A DNA stretch of 30,178 nt from a virus. Positions within the stretch are counted from its first letter, which is position 1. Every line of letters starts with the position of its first letter. Under the pieces are notes generated by a model that ran no database searches, was not told where the DNA came from, and saw only the letters and a program-made list of their open reading frames with translations. Positions 1 to 6,644 of this stretch are shown here, in pieces. A program made the position numbers and the translations under genes. Location: positions 1 to 30,178 of the IMG/VR virus record IMGVR_UViG_3300006641_000112. The stretch is one strand, 5' to 3'.

Positions 1-34
1 CGCCGCTCAAGCGCAGGGGAGGTTATTCGCATGA
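1..34 (+). CDS. 3' end of an upstream gene (partial)
   Basis: One frame is open from the window edge (codons from base 2) to a TGA at 32-34, giving the C-terminal residues AAQAQGRLFA. The stop would overlap the next gene's ATG as ATGA, the junction used repeatedly in this phage. That is the only support; the fragment is too short to identify, and an open stretch of this length could occur by chance. Confidence 0.3.
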   Translation, partial: AAQAQGRLFA

Positions 35-525
35 CACCGAACGACCGCGCCGAGATGGCGCGCATCCTGGTCTCGCTCGCGGAGATGAAACCAGGCGGAA
101 AGATCACGCCGGAGTCGCTCGAGCTCTGGTACTCGGCGATGAGCTCCTGGTCGATCGAGGAGTTTCGCGCGGCAGCTCAACACCTGATGTTGCACGAGGA
201 ATACTTCCCGAACCCCTGGCATTTTCAGCAGCTCCGCAAGGCGCAACGAATGACGCCGGGCGAGGCCTGGGCGATTGCTTTGCAGCACGTCCGCTCGGGC
301 TCCTATCACGCAGGCCCGGCGATCCCGGAGGTCGAGCGCGCCGTCCAGGCGCTCGGCGGATGGAAGGTCATCGCCTGGTCAAGCGTCGACGCGCTTCCGT
401 TTCTCGAGAAGCGATTCGCCTCGCACTACGACCAACTCGCCGACGTCGCCGAGACGCGCCAGGAGCTCCCGCAGCTCGCGCACGACAACCCGGTCCGCGG
501 ACTGATCGGAGCGATCGGCAAGTGA
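31..525 (+). CDS. putative helicase loader (G39P-like)
   Basis: A 164-residue soluble protein. Its first ~75 residues (short acidic helix, a Trp-Tyr pair, then a pattern ending in PNPWHFQQL) resemble the loader/inhibitor family typified by SPP1 G39P, which delivers the replicative helicase to the phage origin. The family match is recognised by pattern, not by search. A strong ribosome binding site, GGGGAGG at 16-22, lies eight bases before the ATG and fixes the start. It opens a run of tightly packed small genes that includes an SSB-tail protein, a nuclease-like protein and RusA, which fits a DNA replication role. No partner helicase is visible in the window. It could instead be another replication-associated helical protein. 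Confidence 0.5.
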   Translation: MTPNDRAEMARILVSLAEMKPGGKITPESLELWYSAMSSWSIEEFRAAAQHLMLHEEYFPNPWHFQQLRKAQRMTPGEAWAIALQHVRSGSYHAGPAIPEVERAVQALGGWKVIAWSSVDALPFLEKRFASHYDQLADVAETRQELPQLAHDNPVRGLIGAIGK

Positions 526-758
526 GACTTGTCGATTCGATGAACGAAGCCTGGATGGCGCGACGCCTTGGACTCCCGCTCGATTGGGATGCGGGCGTCA
601 CGACCGCCGAGCAGCGCCGCGAAAAGATCCGCACCTCGATTCTCGAGCAGCAGCGCGCGCTCTCGATCGCAGGCAAGCGCAAAGGCCAACCCGCCGAAAC
701 ATGGAAGGCGCTCTTCGAGCGTCTGTATCGCACACCGTTAAACAACCCGGAGACCTAG
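522..758 (+). CDS. small hypothetical protein
   Basis: A 78-residue charged protein of unknown function. The GTG at 522 overlaps the previous stop as GTGA and has a GGAG about nine bases upstream, so I prefer it over the in-frame ATG at 540, which would give 72 residues. The sequence looks helical and soluble: an N-terminal segment with MARRLGLPLDWD, then a basic Arg/Lys/Gln-rich helix. No catalytic motif or membrane segment is visible. Its position between the putative helicase loader and an SSB-tail protein suggests replication or a small DNA-associated role, which is inference from position only. Coding is supported by the overlap junctions at its start and the well-placed ribosome site of the next gene just before its end. 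Confidence 0.6.
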   Translation: MRLVDSMNEAWMARRLGLPLDWDAGVTTAEQRREKIRTSILEQQRALSIAGKRKGQPAETWKALFERLYRTPLNNPET

Positions 759-761
759 ACG

Positions 762-1031
762 ATGCCTCAATACGACAACACGAACAGCGGACTCCTCGCG
801 AAAAACAAACGCAAGGAGAAGGACACGCACCCGGACTACTCCGGCTCGATCAACGTCGGAGGCGTCGAGTATTGGCTCTCCGGATGGCTAAAGACCGGCA
901 AAGAAGGATCGAAGCTCGCAGGCGAGAAGTTTTTCTCGCTCTCCGTTCGACCGAAGGACGAGCAGCGCGCACCGGCTCCCGCACCGGCTCCTGTCCCGGC
1001 TGACGACTTCAACGACGACATCCCGTTCTGA
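762..1031 (+). CDS. small protein with SSB-like acidic C-terminal tip
   Basis: An 89-residue protein with a GGAGA ribosome site at 749-753. The first ~65 residues form a compact, probably beta-rich domain (DNTNSGLL, then HPDYSGSINV, GVEYWLSGWLK and FFSLSV) of a type common in phage replication regions. A flexible Pro-Ala linker (residues ~68-80) follows, then the ending DDFNDDIPF. The acidic DDIPF ending closely matches the C-terminal tip with which bacterial SSB recruits its partner proteins. Architecture of small fold, disordered Pro/Ala linker and acidic tip copies SSB in miniature. A role as ssDNA-binding protein or as a lure for SSB-interacting host proteins is inference; no canonical full-length OB fold can be confirmed by eye. 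Confidence 0.6.
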   Translation: MPQYDNTNSGLLAKNKRKEKDTHPDYSGSINVGGVEYWLSGWLKTGKEGSKLAGEKFFSLSVRPKDEQRAPAPAPAPVPADDFNDDIPF

Positions 1032-1033
1032 CC

Positions 1034-1312
1034 GTGACGACCATCCATCGAGAGTCGCCGTTCGGGCGAGTGAAGCAGACCGTGATCCCGATCTCGCGCG
1101 TCCGGATTGTTCATCACGTTGATCGCGTGAGCGGAATGAACAACGGGTGGCACGTCGAGTACCTACCGGCCGGGAAGTCGCGGTGGTGGTGGAACTGGCG
1201 CGTCTACCGTCGCGAACGCACCGAGCAGGGCGCGCGTCTCCTCGCGGATGTGCTGATCGCCGAGCGATCGGTGACGCTCACCGGCTACGAGAACAACGAG
1301 GTCGAGATATGA
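1034..1312 (+). CDS. hypothetical protein
   Basis: A 92-residue protein beginning at GTG 1034, two bases after the previous stop. I do not recognise it. It is basic and aromatic, with a WWWNWRVYRRER stretch near residues 50-61 that looks like an exposed beta-strand pair, and an acidic C-terminus. There is no signal peptide, membrane segment or metal motif. Its stop overlaps the next gene's ATG as ATGA, so it sits in the same translationally coupled run as its neighbours. Several Trp and Arg residues might suit nucleic acid binding, but that is speculative. Confidence 0.6.
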   Translation: MTTIHRESPFGRVKQTVIPISRVRIVHHVDRVSGMNNGWHVEYLPAGKSRWWWNWRVYRRERTEQGARLLADVLIAERSVTLTGYENNEVEI

Positions 1313-1488
1313 CCGTCGCTCGAGAGATCCAACCGCCTCGAGAGACCGTCGCACCTCGAGACCGGCAAGACCTCGAGGAGATCGCCAGGCTCGCTCGATG
1401 GGTCGGTGCGCTCGAGGTCGATGACGAATACACCCTGACGCTCGAGCAGCTCGAGCGCCTGGCACGGCTCCTCAAGGTGGCAGCATGA
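1309..1488 (+). CDS. small hypothetical protein, CTCGAG-rich gene
   Basis: A 59-residue, highly charged, mostly helical protein of unknown function; the second half is a leucine-rich amphipathic helix (LEQLERLARLLKV). The ATG overlaps the previous stop as ATGA and the stop overlaps the next ATG in the same way. The oddity is in the DNA: this 180-base gene holds seven copies of the palindrome CTCGAG, at 1319, 1337, 1355, 1372, 1411, 1441 and 1450. The first three straddle codons (xCT-CGA-G) and the last four read CTC-GAG, so one codon pair does not explain them all. Confidence 0.6.
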   Translation: MTVAREIQPPRETVAPRDRQDLEEIARLARWVGALEVDDEYTLTLEQLERLARLLKVAA

Positions 1489-1613
1489 AGAAACCAGGCC
1501 TCGGCTCGCTGATCAGCGGGCTTGTCTCCGTCGCCGTCGTTGGCGCGATCCTCGGCATTGGTGCGGGCGCGCTCGCAGTCGTCGCGACGTGGATCTATCG
1601 GGTCTTCACTTGA
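1485..1613 (+). CDS. 42-residue single-span membrane protein
   Basis: A tiny gene of 42 residues whose ATG overlaps the previous stop as ATGA. It begins MKKPGLGSL, followed by a long hydrophobic segment (residues ~10-37, rich in Val, Ala, Gly, Ile) and a short tail WIYRVFT. The two lysines before the span predict an inner-membrane peptide with the C-terminus in the periplasm. No lipobox is present. Function is unknown; small early phage membrane peptides have varied roles, including exclusion and host takeover, but nothing here selects one. Overlap with its neighbour and a typical positively charged N-terminus support it as real. Confidence 0.55.
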   Translation: MKKPGLGSLISGLVSVAVVGAILGIGAGALAVVATWIYRVFT

Positions 1614-1616
1614 CAC

Positions 1617-2204
1617 ATGGCATTCACGGTAGACGTCCATCCGCGGGTTCTCGAGGAGTCGCTGACGTTAGCGTCGAGCGTCAATCTCGGCCGTCGCGGA
1701 GACGGAAGCGACGGAACGCCAGAGCAGCAGCTCGTCGGGATTCTCGGGCAGAACACGATCAACTTCGCGATCGGTCGGAAGCTCATGCAACCGAGCAACC
1801 GACACGACGGCGGCGTCGACTTCGAGCTCTTCGGTCTGACGTTCGACGTCAAGACGATGACGCGCTCGGTCGATCCGAAGCTCGAGTACGTCAACAACCT
1901 AGTCGCGAGTCAGATCGCATTCGACGTCGACGCTTACCTGTTCCTGTCATTCAACCGCACGACAGACCGGATGACCGTCTGCGGATGGTTACCGAAGGAC
2001 GAATTCCTCGCTCGAGCGGAACTGTACGCGGCGGGGGAGACCCGGCACCGAGCGGACGGGACATCGTTCGAGATGAAAACCGACACCTTCGAGATCGCGA
2101 ACGCGGAGCTCTACAGCACGGCGACATCTTGGCCGGAGCTGTTCGTTCAGATGTCAACCTACGCGACATTTCAGCAATTAACGCGGAGGTCGGGAACGAG
2201 GTGA
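1617..2204 (+). CDS. PD-(D/E)XK nuclease-like protein
   Basis: A 195-residue protein whose middle carries the spacing expected of the PD-(D/E)XK nuclease fold: Glu36 in a helix, Asp68 in the segment GGVDFELFG, and Asp77-Val-Lys79 in FDVK on the next strand. These would be the metal-binding acidic residues and catalytic lysine. The C-terminal half (residues ~100-190) lacks further recognised motifs. It sits directly before RusA with a GTGA overlap, so the two are probably made together, suggesting processing of recombination or replication intermediates. Family membership comes from the motif alone. A degenerate, non-cleaving nuclease fold or a restriction-enzyme-like protein remains possible. 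The ATG at 1617 is four bases after the previous stop. Confidence 0.55.
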   Translation: MAFTVDVHPRVLEESLTLASSVNLGRRGDGSDGTPEQQLVGILGQNTINFAIGRKLMQPSNRHDGGVDFELFGLTFDVKTMTRSVDPKLEYVNNLVASQIAFDVDAYLFLSFNRTTDRMTVCGWLPKDEFLARAELYAAGETRHRADGTSFEMKTDTFEIANAELYSTATSWPELFVQMSTYATFQQLTRRSGTR

Positions 2205-2599
2205 TCCCCTTGGAATTCACGCTTCCTTGGCCTCCCTCGGTGAACCATTACTGGCGCAATTTCCGCGGCCGGATGGTGATCGGTGCTCGAGGTCGCGCGT
2301 ATCGGAAGGATGCGACCTCGGCAATACACGAGCAGGCGGTCCCGATCGAGGAGATCGGCGGACCGTTGAAGGTCGAGCTCCTGGCGTTCCCGCCTGATCG
2401 ACGCCGTCGCGATCTCGACAACCTACAGAAGGCGCTCCTCGACTCGATCGTCGCAGCGGGCGTGATCGAGGACGACAGCAATATCGACGACCTCCGCGTA
2501 GTTCGCGGTCCGGTCTTCCCAGGCGGGAAGGTCGAGGTCGTCATCCGACCGTACACCTCGGAGACTAACTTCACGACACGCAGGGGATCTGAACCGTGA
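2201..2599 (+). CDS. rusA: RusA-type Holliday junction resolvase
   Basis: A 132-residue protein of the RusA family, which cuts four-way DNA junctions symmetrically as a dimer and removes branches before packaging. The signature is clear: a start rich in PWPPSVNHYW, then DLDNLQK at residues 71-77 and DD at 91-92. Asp71, Asp73, Lys77 and Asp92 keep the spacing of the E. coli RusA catalytic residues Asp70, Asp72, Lys76 and Asp91. Length is normal for the family. The start is GTG at 2201, overlapping the upstream stop as GTGA; its own stop overlaps the next GTG likewise. It lies beside a nuclease-like gene and just ahead of the putative late regulator. Confidence 0.93.
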   Translation: MIPLEFTLPWPPSVNHYWRNFRGRMVIGARGRAYRKDATSAIHEQAVPIEEIGGPLKVELLAFPPDRRRRDLDNLQKALLDSIVAAGVIEDDSNIDDLRVVRGPVFPGGKVEVVIRPYTSETNFTTRRGSEP

Positions 2600-3045
2600 G
2601 CACATCAACCGCCGACGCTTTCGAGCGAAAACCCAGGAACGCAACCGACGCGACCGCCTTCGTGGACTGGCGAATGTACCAATGGGCCAGGTTCGCTCGA
2701 GATCGTCTCGGGGAGCTCGGGTTCCCCAGGGAATCGGTCAGCACGAAGCTACTGCGCGAGATCGTGCTCGGGATCAACTCACCGTCCGGATATTGTCCGG
2801 ATGAGACCTGGCCGCAGGAGGTCGCCGCGGTCGAGCGCTGTCTGACTCGGTTATGTCGCGGGCGTCACGCCTGGGCGCAGCTTGTCGAGGTTACCTACCT
2901 CACACCGCGCGACGAACCGAACGAGGCGAGGGCGCGACGGATGCGGATCAGCGAGCGCCAGTACAAAGAGCTCCTCGCTCGATTCCGGAATGCGATGTTC
3001 GGTGCGCTGATCATGGAAGACGGTCAGATGCAAAAAAGCGCTTGA
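2596..3045 (+). CDS. putative Q-like antiterminator / late gene regulator
   Basis: A 149-residue protein at the junction between replication genes and the late operon. After a polar N-terminus comes FVDWRMYQWARFARDRLG and, near residues 113-140, a helix-turn-helix-like stretch ending RRMRISERQYKELLARFRNAM, reminiscent of sigma region 4 and of phage Q-type antiterminators. Q proteins bind DNA near a late promoter and modify RNA polymerase to read through terminators. Context agrees: it is the last gene before HNH/terminase, and three terminator-like hairpins lie inside the late operon downstream without promoters I can recognise. The GTG start at 2596 overlaps the RusA stop as GTGA. An alternative is a sigma-like or RinA/ArpU-like regulator. 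Confidence 0.5.
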   Translation: MSTSTADAFERKPRNATDATAFVDWRMYQWARFARDRLGELGFPRESVSTKLLREIVLGINSPSGYCPDETWPQEVAAVERCLTRLCRGRHAWAQLVEVTYLTPRDEPNEARARRMRISERQYKELLARFRNAMFGALIMEDGQMQKSA

Positions 3046-3058
3046 AGACGTCTTTTGC

Positions 3059-3400
3059 ATGACGAAACTATCGAAACCTCGACTCTGGTCGAGGGAAACG
3101 CAGCGCGATCGTTTGTACGGTCGCAGATGGCGATCAGCTCGAGAGACACACCTTGCAGCTCATCCGCTCTGCGTCTACTGCGAGCAGCTCGGACGAGTGA
3201 CGGCCGCGACGATCGTCGATCACATCGTTCCGCATCGAGGCAACGAGACGCTCTTCTGGGACGCGGCGAACTGGCAGTCACTCTGTCAACCGTGTCACGA
3301 CGGAGCGAAGGCAGAGCTCGAGCAGACCGGAACCCTGCGAGGGTGCGATACCTCGGGCGTCCCGGTAGATCCCGGCCATCCCTGGAATTTTTCGCGATGA
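3059..3400 (+). CDS. HNH endonuclease associated with terminase
   Basis: A 113-residue HNH nuclease. Cys38-x-x-Cys41 and Cys76-x-x-Cys79 form the zinc-binding cysteines, Asp54-His55 provide the catalytic first motif, Asn71 the middle Asn, and His80 follows the last Cys. Small HNH proteins encoded next to terminase are widespread; in HK97 the equivalent nuclease assists terminase in cutting DNA at the packaging site. It precedes the small terminase by 85 bases, the usual order. The ATG at 3059 follows the previous stop by 13 bases. The gene belongs to the packaging module and should act in the cytoplasm on concatemeric phage DNA. Confidence 0.9.
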   Translation: MTKLSKPRLWSRETQRDRLYGRRWRSARETHLAAHPLCVYCEQLGRVTAATIVDHIVPHRGNETLFWDAANWQSLCQPCHDGAKAELEQTGTLRGCDTSGVPVDPGHPWNFSR

Positions 3401-3485
3401 GGGAGGGGAGGGTCGAATCTCTACAGCTCTACGCTTGGACACCGAGCGCGAGCCTGTTCTGTGCTAATCGGCAAGGATTCCAGGA
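3401..3485 (+). other. gap between HNH and small terminase
   Basis: Eighty-five bases without a supported gene. It opens with a purine run (GGGAGGGGAGGG) and ends with AAGGA at about 3472-3476, a plausible ribosome site for the small terminase. A packaging (cos/pac) site often lies near this junction in HK97-like phages, but I see no symmetric element that would identify one. A reading frame starting at ATG 3397 runs through it, but into the terminase gene in another phase. Confidence 0.3.
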
Positions 3486-3896
3486 ATGCTACAACGCGGC
3501 CGGAAATCGGCGGAGGGCCTCTCGGTGGTTCGGGTGGCACCCCATGAAAGGGTCCCCCCTCCTGATCGCCTGGGAGACGACGAGAGCGCGATCTGGCGCG
3601 AGATCGTTTCCTCGAAGCCTGCGGACTGGTTCGGTCCCGACAACCTCCCGCTCCTCGAGCACTACTGCTCGATGGCGGCGGAATCCCGGCGCGTCGCGCG
3701 CAAGCTGCGCGAGGTGAGCCCGGAATGTCTCGACGACTACGACCGCCTGATCAACCTACAGACGAAGATCGGCGGACAACTCGCAAGCCTGGCGACGAAA
3801 ATGCGGCTCACGCAACAGAGTCGATACGGCGCTCGAGCGGCAGCAACCGCAAGCGATCGCGCGGCTCCGAAGAAACCCTGGGAGTTCGGAACCTAA
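3486..3896 (+). CDS. terS: terminase small subunit (P27 family)
   Basis: A 136-residue protein resembling the P27 family of small terminases, which recognise the packaging site and regulate the large subunit. The N-terminal ~30 residues are basic and proline-rich (VPPPDRLGDDES), followed by a helical core with Trp, a DNLPLLEHYC helix and a final helix QLASLATKMRLTQQSRYG; the C-terminus KKPWEFGT is typical of the family. It stands immediately before the large terminase, as expected. AAGGA about nine bases upstream supports the ATG at 3486. The large-terminase reading frame overlaps its last 172 bases if read from that frame's first ATG. Confidence 0.85.
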   Translation: MLQRGRKSAEGLSVVRVAPHERVPPPDRLGDDESAIWREIVSSKPADWFGPDNLPLLEHYCSMAAESRRVARKLREVSPECLDDYDRLINLQTKIGGQLASLATKMRLTQQSRYGARAAATASDRAAPKKPWEFGT

Positions 3897-5410
3897 CCAG
3901 GGGCGACCGGAACATCGCCTGGATCGAGGCGACCTGTCGGGTGCCGGAAGGCGCGCACGTCGGGCGACCTGTCGCTCTGCGTGAGTTCCAGAAACAGATC
4001 ATTCGAGGGATCTACGATTCCCCGACGAGACGAGCGATCGTTTCGTATGGGCGCAAGAACGGGAAGACCTCGCTCTCCGCGTTCCTGCTACTACTGCACC
4101 TCTGCGGACCGGAAGCTCGAGCGAACTCGCAGCTCTTCTCGGCAGCGCAGAGTCGCGACCAGGCGGCGATCCTTTTCGCGCTCGCCGCGAAGATCGTCCG
4201 GATGTCTCCGGATCTGAATGCGGTCGTCGCGATCAGAGACACGGCGAAGCAGCTCTACTGCCAGGAGCTCGGGACTCTGTACCGGGCGCTCTCGGCGGAG
4301 GCCTCGACCGCCTACGGTCTCTCGCCGGTCTTCACGGTGCACGACGAGCTCGGCCAGGTGAAGGGGCCGCGGAGCGAATTGTACGAAGCGCTCGAGACTG
4401 CGAGCGGCGCCCAGGCGGAGCCGCTCTCGATTGTGATCTCGACGCAGGCGCCGACCGACGCAGACCTTCTGTCGGTGCTGATCGACGACGCGAAAACCGG
4501 CGCCGATCCGAAGACGAAGATTTTCATGTTCTCGGCAGACGAGTCGATGGACCCGTTCTCCGACGAAGCGATGAGGGCGGCGAATCCCGCCTTCGGCGAC
4601 TTCCTCAACCCGACGGAGGTCCGAGAGCAGGCCGCAGCGGCGAAGCGAATGCCGTCGCGCGAGAGCAGCTATCGGAACCTGGTGTTGAACCAACGAGTCG
4701 ACCAGACCTCGCCGTTCGTGCCTCGAGCGATATGGCTGCGGAATTCCCGCGAGCCGGACGAGAGCGCGTTCTACGAGAACCCGGTCTATATCGGGCTCGA
4801 CTTGTCGGCGCGTAACGACCTGACGGCGATGATTGCCGTCGCTCGAGATCGCGAAGGATTGTTTCACGTTCGACCGTTTTTCTACGCGCCGAGCCTGGGG
4901 CTCTCTGACCGGGCCTCGAGGGATCGTGCACCGTATGACGTCTGGCGTGATCGAGGCTCCCTGGTGGCGACTCCGGGCGCCTCCGTCGATTACGCGACCG
5001 TCGCCGAGGAACTCTGTCAGCTCTGCGACGACTACGACGTCGCCGCGATCGCCTTCGATCGGTGGCGGATGGATGTGTTCAAGACCGAGTTGTCGCGGCT
5101 CGGTCGCGAGCTCCCCCTGGTGGAGTTCGGGCAAGGTTTCCGCGACATGGCTCCGGCGCTCGATGCGCTCGAGGGCGAACTGATGGCGGAGCGGATCTGT
5201 CACGGCGGGCATCCCGTCCTGACCTGGAACGCTGCGAACGCAGTCGCAACTCGAGACGCCGCCGGGAATCGCAAACTGGACAAAGCAAAAGCGACCGGCC
5301 GCATTGACGGCATGGTCGCGCTCGCGATGGCGATCGGCGCCTTCGCGAAGGCCGCACCGAAGCTCGACGGACCAAGTGTCTACGAAGAGCGCGGCATCCT
5401 GACCATCTAA
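3725..5410 (+). CDS. terL: terminase large subunit (HK97 type)
   Basis: The packaging motor: an N-terminal ATPase translocates DNA and a C-terminal RNase H-like nuclease cuts it. Numbering from ATG 3725 (561 residues), the Walker A variant is GRKNGKT with Lys114, and Walker B is FTVHDE with Asp207-Glu208. The nuclease carries Asp359 in GLDLSARND, an Asp in IAFDRWRMD and another in GRIDGMVAL. The start is uncertain. Family-like sequence begins only near residue 58 (TRGDRNIAW), just after the small-terminase stop, and no ATG, GTG or TTG lies there. Choices are ATG 3725, with a 57-residue Arg-rich extension overlapping terS; a non-standard CTG at 3878; or GTG 3941 with GAGGCG upstream, which would lose conserved residues. 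Function is certain, N-terminus is not. Confidence 0.93.
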   Translation: MSRRLRPPDQPTDEDRRTTRKPGDENAAHATESIRRSSGSNRKRSRGSEETLGVRNLTRGDRNIAWIEATCRVPEGAHVGRPVALREFQKQIIRGIYDSPTRRAIVSYGRKNGKTSLSAFLLLLHLCGPEARANSQLFSAAQSRDQAAILFALAAKIVRMSPDLNAVVAIRDTAKQLYCQELGTLYRALSAEASTAYGLSPVFTVHDELGQVKGPRSELYEALETASGAQAEPLSIVISTQAPTDADLLSVLIDDAKTGADPKTKIFMFSADESMDPFSDEAMRAANPAFGDFLNPTEVREQAAAAKRMPSRESSYRNLVLNQRVDQTSPFVPRAIWLRNSREPDESAFYENPVYIGLDLSARNDLTAMIAVARDREGLFHVRPFFYAPSLGLSDRASRDRAPYDVWRDRGSLVATPGASVDYATVAEELCQLCDDYDVAAIAFDRWRMDVFKTELSRLGRELPLVEFGQGFRDMAPALDALEGELMAERICHGGHPVLTWNAANAVATRDAAGNRKLDKAKATGRIDGMVALAMAIGAFAKAAPKLDGPSVYEERGILTI

Positions 5411-5420
5411 CGAGGTTTCC

Positions 5421-6644
5421 GTGTCCTGGATTGACCGAATCATGCGACGAAAGAGCGCAGGCCAGACCGCGCTCGATCGTCTGATCATGCGCCTCGAGGG
5501 CACGAGTTCCGCCTCGGGTGTGCACGTCAACGAGCAGACCGCGATGCGCGTCGCGGCCGTCTACGCCTGCGTCCGCGTGATCGCCGAGACGATTGGCTCG
5601 ATGCCGCTCAATATGTACCGCAAGCGGGCCGACGGTGGGCGTGAACGCGCCGCCGAGCATCCGCTCCAGATCCTTCTGCACGATCGACCGAACTCCTGGC
5701 AGACCTCGCAAGAGTTTCGCGAAATGTTGACCGAACACGCGCTCCTTCGCGGCGCCGGGTTCGCGTATATCAACTGGCGCTCACGCGCCTCAAACATCGT
5801 AGACGAGCTGATTCCGCTACACCCGGATCGCGTAACTATTAAGCAGCTCCCGGATATGCAGCTCGTCTACGAGCTACGCAGAGAGCAGGGCGACACGATC
5901 ACCCTGCAAGCCGACGAAGTCTTCACGCTCCGCTACCGGACGAGCGACGGAGTGCAGCCTGTCGGTGTGATCGAATCAGGCCGCGACTCGATCGGTGTCG
6001 CTTATGCGACGCAAGAGTACGCGGGCCGGTTCTATCGAAACGACGCGACGCCTGGTGTGGTGCTGAAGCATCCCGCCAAGCTCTCCGCCGAGGCCGCAGG
6101 ACGACTGAAGGAGACCTGGAACTCCGCCTACGCCGGGAGCGGTAACGCTCGCCGGACCGCGCTCCTCGAGGAGGGGATGTCGATCGAGCGGCTCTCGCTC
6201 TCGAACGACGACTCGCAGTTCCTACAGACGCGCGAATATCAGCGCTCGGAGATCGCGGGACTTTTCCGCGTTCCGCCGCACCTGATCGGCGATCTCTCGA
6301 GGGCGACGTTCTCAAACATCGAGCACCAGTCGCTCGACTTCATCGCGCATTGCATCGGTCCCTGGATGGCTCGATGGGAGCAGTCGATCTCTCGAGATCT
6401 CGTGACCGCTCCGGCGACCTACTTCCCGAAGCTCTCACCGGAGGCGCTCCTGCGCGGCGATCTGAAGTCGCGCTACGACGCCTATGCAATCGGGCGGAAT
6501 TGGGGATGGTTATCGGTGAACGACGTCCGTCGTCTCGAGGATCTGAACCCGATCGACGAGGGCGATGTGTATCTGCAACCGCTCAACATGACCGCGGCAG
6601 GAATGCCGCCGAACAACGACGTCGCGCCTCCTGGCGCGGCATGA
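5421..6644 (+). CDS. portal protein (HK97 family)
   Basis: A 407-residue portal protein, which forms the dodecameric ring at one capsid vertex through which DNA enters and leaves. Recognisable features are the N-terminal VYACVRVIAETIGSMPLNMYR segment (split here as VYACVRVIAETI and SMPLNMYR), PNSWQTSQEFREML, and the later FRVPPHLIGDLSRATFSNIE block, all characteristic of the HK97/lambda-like portal family. Length is normal. Start is GTG at 5421, ten bases after the terminase stop, with CGAGG just upstream. The stop overlaps the protease start as ATGA. Order terminase, portal, protease, capsid is the standard head module. Confidence 0.95.
   Translation: MSWIDRIMRRKSAGQTALDRLIMRLEGTSSASGVHVNEQTAMRVAAVYACVRVIAETIGSMPLNMYRKRADGGRERAAEHPLQILLHDRPNSWQTSQEFREMLTEHALLRGAGFAYINWRSRASNIVDELIPLHPDRVTIKQLPDMQLVYELRREQGDTITLQADEVFTLRYRTSDGVQPVGVIESGRDSIGVAYATQEYAGRFYRNDATPGVVLKHPAKLSAEAAGRLKETWNSAYAGSGNARRTALLEEGMSIERLSLSNDDSQFLQTREYQRSEIAGLFRVPPHLIGDLSRATFSNIEHQSLDFIAHCIGPWMARWEQSISRDLVTAPATYFPKLSPEALLRGDLKSRYDAYAIGRNWGWLSVNDVRRLEDLNPIDEGDVYLQPLNMTAAGMPPNNDVAPPGAA

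Noticed and set aside
1589-2200. N-terminal extension of RusA from ATG 1589
   Set aside because: These ~204 residues are Arg-rich shadow sequence of the nuclease-like gene. GTG 2201, with a GTGA overlap, starts a normal-length RusA.
3030-3058. Possible terminator between the Q-like gene and HNH
   Set aside because: GCAAAA and TTTTGC can pair and AAGACGTCTT is a palindrome, but the stem is broken by mismatches and no T run follows. Not strong enough to call.
3055-3717. 220-residue frame overlapping HNH and small terminase
   Set aside because: It covers both recognised genes in another phase, with Arg/Ser-rich composition typical of a shadow. I could not exclude a short peptide from ATG 3397, but nothing supports it.
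4091-5530. 479-residue reading frame on the minus strand
   Set aside because: It lies exactly opposite the large terminase, whose motifs are unmistakable. It is Arg/Glu/Val-rich in the manner of antisense frames of GC-rich genes and has no recognisable domain or ribosome site.
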